This document shows, piece by piece, positions 7,161 through 9,860 of a stretch of 9,860 nucleotides of DNA. The stretch is taken from contig JBKPBQ010000129.1 in the NCBI GenBank assembly GCA_046726955.1, forward strand, positions 1 to 9,860. Direction: 5' to 3'. This DNA comes from CAVPGH01 sp046726955 (GTDB taxonomy: Bacteria > Acidobacteriota > Vicinamibacteria > Fen-336). A program made the position numbers and the translations under genes. A model generated the notes under the pieces. That model saw only the letters and a list, made by a program, of their open reading frames with translations, ran no database searches and was not told where the DNA came from. The first letter of the stretch is position 1, and every line of letters begins with the position of its first letter.

Positions 7161-9779
7161 ATGAGCGACGAAGGTAGCCGCCTCTTCGACGAGTCCGTCA
7201 TCGCGCGTCGGCGGCTTCTGCGGTGGGCGGCCGCGGCGGTCGCCGTCCTCATCCTCCTCCGCGTCGCCGCGGAGGTGGTGCCGCTCCTCCGTCGTCCCGA
7301 CCTCGTCCTCTTGGATTCCTGGCAGTCCCTCCGGGCCACCCGCATGCCGAGCCCGCAGATCGTGATCGTCGGCGTGGACGAGAAGAGCATCGCGCGCTTC
7401 GGCCCCCCGGCCTGGCCGCGCCGCGAGTACGTCCCGCTCCTCGAGAGGCTCACCAAGGCGGGGGCGAAGGTCATCGGGTTCGACTTCACTTTCGGCGCCC
7501 TCGAGCGCGAGGCGGAGAGCAACCAGCTCTTCGCCGAGGCCATGAAGAAGGCGGGTAACGTCGTCTTCGGCTACGAGTTCACCCGCGTCGGCGATCCCTC
7601 GCCGATGGGCACGCCGCCCTCGAAGGCGATCCAGGCGAACGCGCTCCGCCACTTCGAGTCGCTCGCGATTCCTTCCGCTCCCCACCTCATCGAGCCGGAG
7701 CCCGTCCTCGCCGAGGCCGCCGTCGCCCTCGGCCACGTGCGCACCCTGGCCGGCGAGGACGGACGGATCCGCGTGCTTCCGCTCGTGATCCAGCACGGGG
7801 ACAAGGGATACCCCTCCCTGGCGATCCAGATCGCGCGCGTCTACACCGGCACGTCGGAGGACCAGGTGGGGCTGCGCGGGACGACCATGGACCTGGGCGC
7901 GTGGGAGATCCCGGTGTCGCCTTCGGGCGAGGTCCTGCTCAACTGGCCGGCCGCGGGCGAGCACGCGTTCCCCCAGTACTCCTTCCTCGACGTCGTGCGC
8001 GGGGACGTGCCCGAAGACGCGTTCCGCGGCAAGGCGGTGCTCGTCGCCGGCACCGCGGACGGGCTCGACGATCGCGACTTCCCGTTCGCCGTGGAAGCGC
8101 CGGGCGTCCTCGCCTACGCCGCCTTCCTCGACAACGTCTTCCGGTTCGACTTCGTCCAGGCCCCCCTCTGGGGCTGGATCGTCGAATGGATCCTCTTCTT
8201 CGCGGCCTGCGGCGTCGTCCTCTGGATGCTGCCCCGTGCCTCCACCCGGCTCATGCTCGCCGGGATCCCCGCCCTCGTGATCCTTCTCGTGGGAGCGTCG
8301 GCCTTCCTCTTCGTCCAGAAGGGGATCTGGATCAAGGTCTTCTATCCGGCGGTCGCGCTCCTCGCCCCGCTCGCCTTGATCGTCCCGCTCCGCCTGACCG
8401 CGAGCGAGAAGGAGACGCGCGACGTGGGCGCGGAGAAGCTCGAGAAGGAGAAGCTCCTCGGCCTGAGTTTCCAGGAGAAGGGCATGCTCGACATGGCCCT
8501 CGCCACCTTCAACAAGCTGCCGTTCACGCCCGACATGAAGCTCGTGTACGTCAACCTCGCCCTCGACTACGAGAACCGCGGTCTGCGGGACAAGGCCTTC
8601 ATCGTCTACAAGAAGGTCTTCGACGTGGACCCCGAGTTCGAGGGTGTGGCCCAGCGCATGGAGCGCCTCAGCCAGGCCGGAGCGTCGGGCAGCCTGTTCC
8701 ACGGCCCCACCGGCGTCGTGGGCCGGGCCCCCACGCCCGTCCGCATGGCTCCCACCCGGGAATCGCCGCTTGCCGACCTGGTGGAGACGCCGCTTCCCGT
8801 CTCCCCGCAGGAGGCGCCCACCGCCGTCGACCCGCACCACGAGGGCACGCTCGGCGCCGGCCAGAGCTACGTCTCGTCCTCCTCGCCGACGTCGCAGTCA
8901 CCTCCCACGAGCCAGGTGACCGCGGTGTCGGCGCCCACGATGCCGAGCGGCCCCGCGCCGCCGGGAGCGCGCCTCGGGCGCTACGAGGTCGAGCGCCACC
9001 TCGGACGGGGCGGCATGGGCGACGTCTACCTCGTGCACGATACGGTGATCAGCCGGAAGGCCGCGCTCAAGACGATCCGCGTCGACGCCGACGTCGACCC
9101 CAAGCAGGCCATCGAGATCCGCCAGCGCTTCTACCGGGAGGGCAAGATCGCGGGCCAGCTCACGCACCCCAACATCGTCACCGTCTACGACGTGGGCGAG
9201 GACCTGGGGATGTCCTACATCGTGATGGAGTTCGTCGAGGGCCAGACGCTCACGCAGTGGATGAAGAAGCAGCGCTTCAGCGTGGCCCAGGTCAAGCACG
9301 TCGTCTACAACACTGCCATGGCCCTCCACTACGCGCACGAGAACGGGATCTACCACCGCGACGTGAAACCCGACAACGTCATGGTCGGCAAGACGGGCAA
9401 CGTGAAGGTCATGGATTTCGGCATCGCCCGGATCCTGGAGTCGAACCTCACCAAGACGGGCAGCGTCATGGGGACTCCGGCCTACATGTCGCCCGAGCAG
9501 GCGAGCGGCCACAAGGTGGACGGGCGCAGCGACATCTTCTCCCTGGGCGTGATCCTCTACGAGCTGCTCACGGGCCGGAAGCCCTTCACGGGGGACACCT
9601 TCCCTTCGCTGATGTTCGCCATCATCCGCGAGGAGCCGAAGCCGCCCTCGCAGGTGGACCCTAACGTGTCCGCCGCCTGGGACTCGATCGTGGCCAAGGC
9701 CCTCGCCAAGAACCGCGACGAGCGCTACGCGACGGCCCGCGAGCTCGCCGAGGCGGTCAGGGACGCACCAGTCCGCTGA
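7161..9779 (+). CDS. Transmembrane CHASE2-sensor Ser/Thr protein kinase with TPR-like linker
   Basis: The product has 872 residues. After a basic N-terminus comes a first membrane helix (about 19-36), then a periplasmic CHASE2 sensor (about 40-333) with V-D-E-K-S-I (72-77), W-P-R and G-F-D-F-T-F marks. Three closely spaced helices follow (about 337-357, 364-385, 393-412). The cytoplasmic part has two TPR-like helical hairpins (about 430-503), a Pro/Ser/Thr-rich flexible linker (about 507-604) and a Hanks-type kinase domain (605-868). All catalytic marks are intact: glycine loop G-R-G-G-M-G (615-620), Lys637, H-R-D-V-K-P-D-N (732-739, catalytic Asp734), D-F-G (752-754) and S-P-E (777-779). The activation loop has Thr/Ser residues for autophosphorylation. 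An extracytoplasmic signal should therefore control phosphorylation of cytoplasmic targets; ligand and targets are unknown. No cognate phosphatase or FHA protein is in view. Confidence 0.95.
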   Translation: MSDEGSRLFDESVIARRRLLRWAAAAVAVLILLRVAAEVVPLLRRPDLVLLDSWQSLRATRMPSPQIVIVGVDEKSIARFGPPAWPRREYVPLLERLTKAGAKVIGFDFTFGALEREAESNQLFAEAMKKAGNVVFGYEFTRVGDPSPMGTPPSKAIQANALRHFESLAIPSAPHLIEPEPVLAEAAVALGHVRTLAGEDGRIRVLPLVIQHGDKGYPSLAIQIARVYTGTSEDQVGLRGTTMDLGAWEIPVSPSGEVLLNWPAAGEHAFPQYSFLDVVRGDVPEDAFRGKAVLVAGTADGLDDRDFPFAVEAPGVLAYAAFLDNVFRFDFVQAPLWGWIVEWILFFAACGVVLWMLPRASTRLMLAGIPALVILLVGASAFLFVQKGIWIKVFYPAVALLAPLALIVPLRLTASEKETRDVGAEKLEKEKLLGLSFQEKGMLDMALATFNKLPFTPDMKLVYVNLALDYENRGLRDKAFIVYKKVFDVDPEFEGVAQRMERLSQAGASGSLFHGPTGVVGRAPTPVRMAPTRESPLADLVETPLPVSPQEAPTAVDPHHEGTLGAGQSYVSSSSPTSQSPPTSQVTAVSAPTMPSGPAPPGARLGRYEVERHLGRGGMGDVYLVHDTVISRKAALKTIRVDADVDPKQAIEIRQRFYREGKIAGQLTHPNIVTVYDVGEDLGMSYIVMEFVEGQTLTQWMKKQRFSVAQVKHVVYNTAMALHYAHENGIYHRDVKPDNVMVGKTGNVKVMDFGIARILESNLTKTGSVMGTPAYMSPEQASGHKVDGRSDIFSLGVILYELLTGRKPFTGDTFPSLMFAIIREEPKPPSQVDPNVSAAWDSIVAKALAKNRDERYATARELAEAVRDAPVR

Positions 9780-9860
9780 GGCTCGCCGCCCCGCTGCACA
9801 CGTTTCCTGCGTACTTCCTGTAATCGCCGGGGTGAGCGGGAGGGTGCTGGGAGGTGGCCC
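9780..9860. other. Non-coding tail after the kinase gene
   Basis: No terminator hairpin with a T-tract is visible after the TGA. The stretch holds a direct repeat TTCCTG-N5-TTCCTG (9804-9820), an 11-base period, and a weak rightward promoter-like pair, TGCACA (9795-9800) and TGTAAT (9819-9824), 18 bases apart. These could serve a gene beyond the window edge. Confidence 0.25.

Noticed and set aside
6762..8840. A 692-codon open frame on the minus strand, opposite the transferase and kinase genes
   Set aside because: The composition is low-complexity Glu/Arg/His/Asp/Gly, it overlaps two well-supported genes and shows no family motif, so it is a shadow of high-GC third positions.

Overview
The window is GC-rich, roughly two thirds G+C or more by eye, and reads as bacterial chromosome. 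The best taxonomic clue is the 828-residue permease at 3760-6246. It has the duplicated MacB/FtsX layout of the 'acidobacterial duplicated orphan permease' (ADOP) family. A CHASE2-sensor Ser/Thr kinase and a peptidase-type secreted beta-sandwich tail also fit Acidobacteriota, so that phylum is the most likely source. No class can be assigned safely. There are no RNA genes, CRISPR arrays, insertion sequences or phage genes.

Layout: (1) 1-180 (+) is the 3' end of a secreted protein with a jelly-roll/MAM-like C-terminal domain. (2) 181-290 is a hairpin-dense leader. (3) 291-1574 (+) is an ATP-grasp protein of the phosphoribosylamine-glycine ligase (PurD/GARS) superfamily that lacks several hallmark PurD motifs. 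(4) A strong hairpin at 1578-1599 separates it from the convergent gene. (5) 1620-3440 (-) is a membrane-anchored SPFH/band-7 protein with about four tandem N-terminal beta modules and a long coiled coil. (6) 3441-3759 is a 319-base non-coding leader with hairpins and an AT-richer core. (7) 3760-6246 (-) is the ADOP permease. (8) 6247-6442 is a divergent control region. (9) 6443-7111 (+) is a TIGR04282/DUF2064-type nucleotide-sugar transferase starting at GTG. (10) 7161-9779 (+) is a CHASE2-4TM-TPR-Ser/Thr kinase, preceded by a good -10 element. (11) 9780-9860 shows no gene.

These genes do not form one obvious pathway. Four of the six encode envelope or membrane-associated functions: secreted protein, SPFH scaffold, permease and transmembrane kinase. 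The genes are mostly separately transcribed, with one convergent pair, one divergent pair, and likely individual promoters or terminators. The most unusual features are the repeat-SPFH-coiled-coil architecture, which resembles the layout of eukaryotic major vault protein; the atypical PurD-like enzyme; and the mutually exclusive hairpins over its ribosome-binding region. I see no clear evidence of a wholly new multi-gene system.
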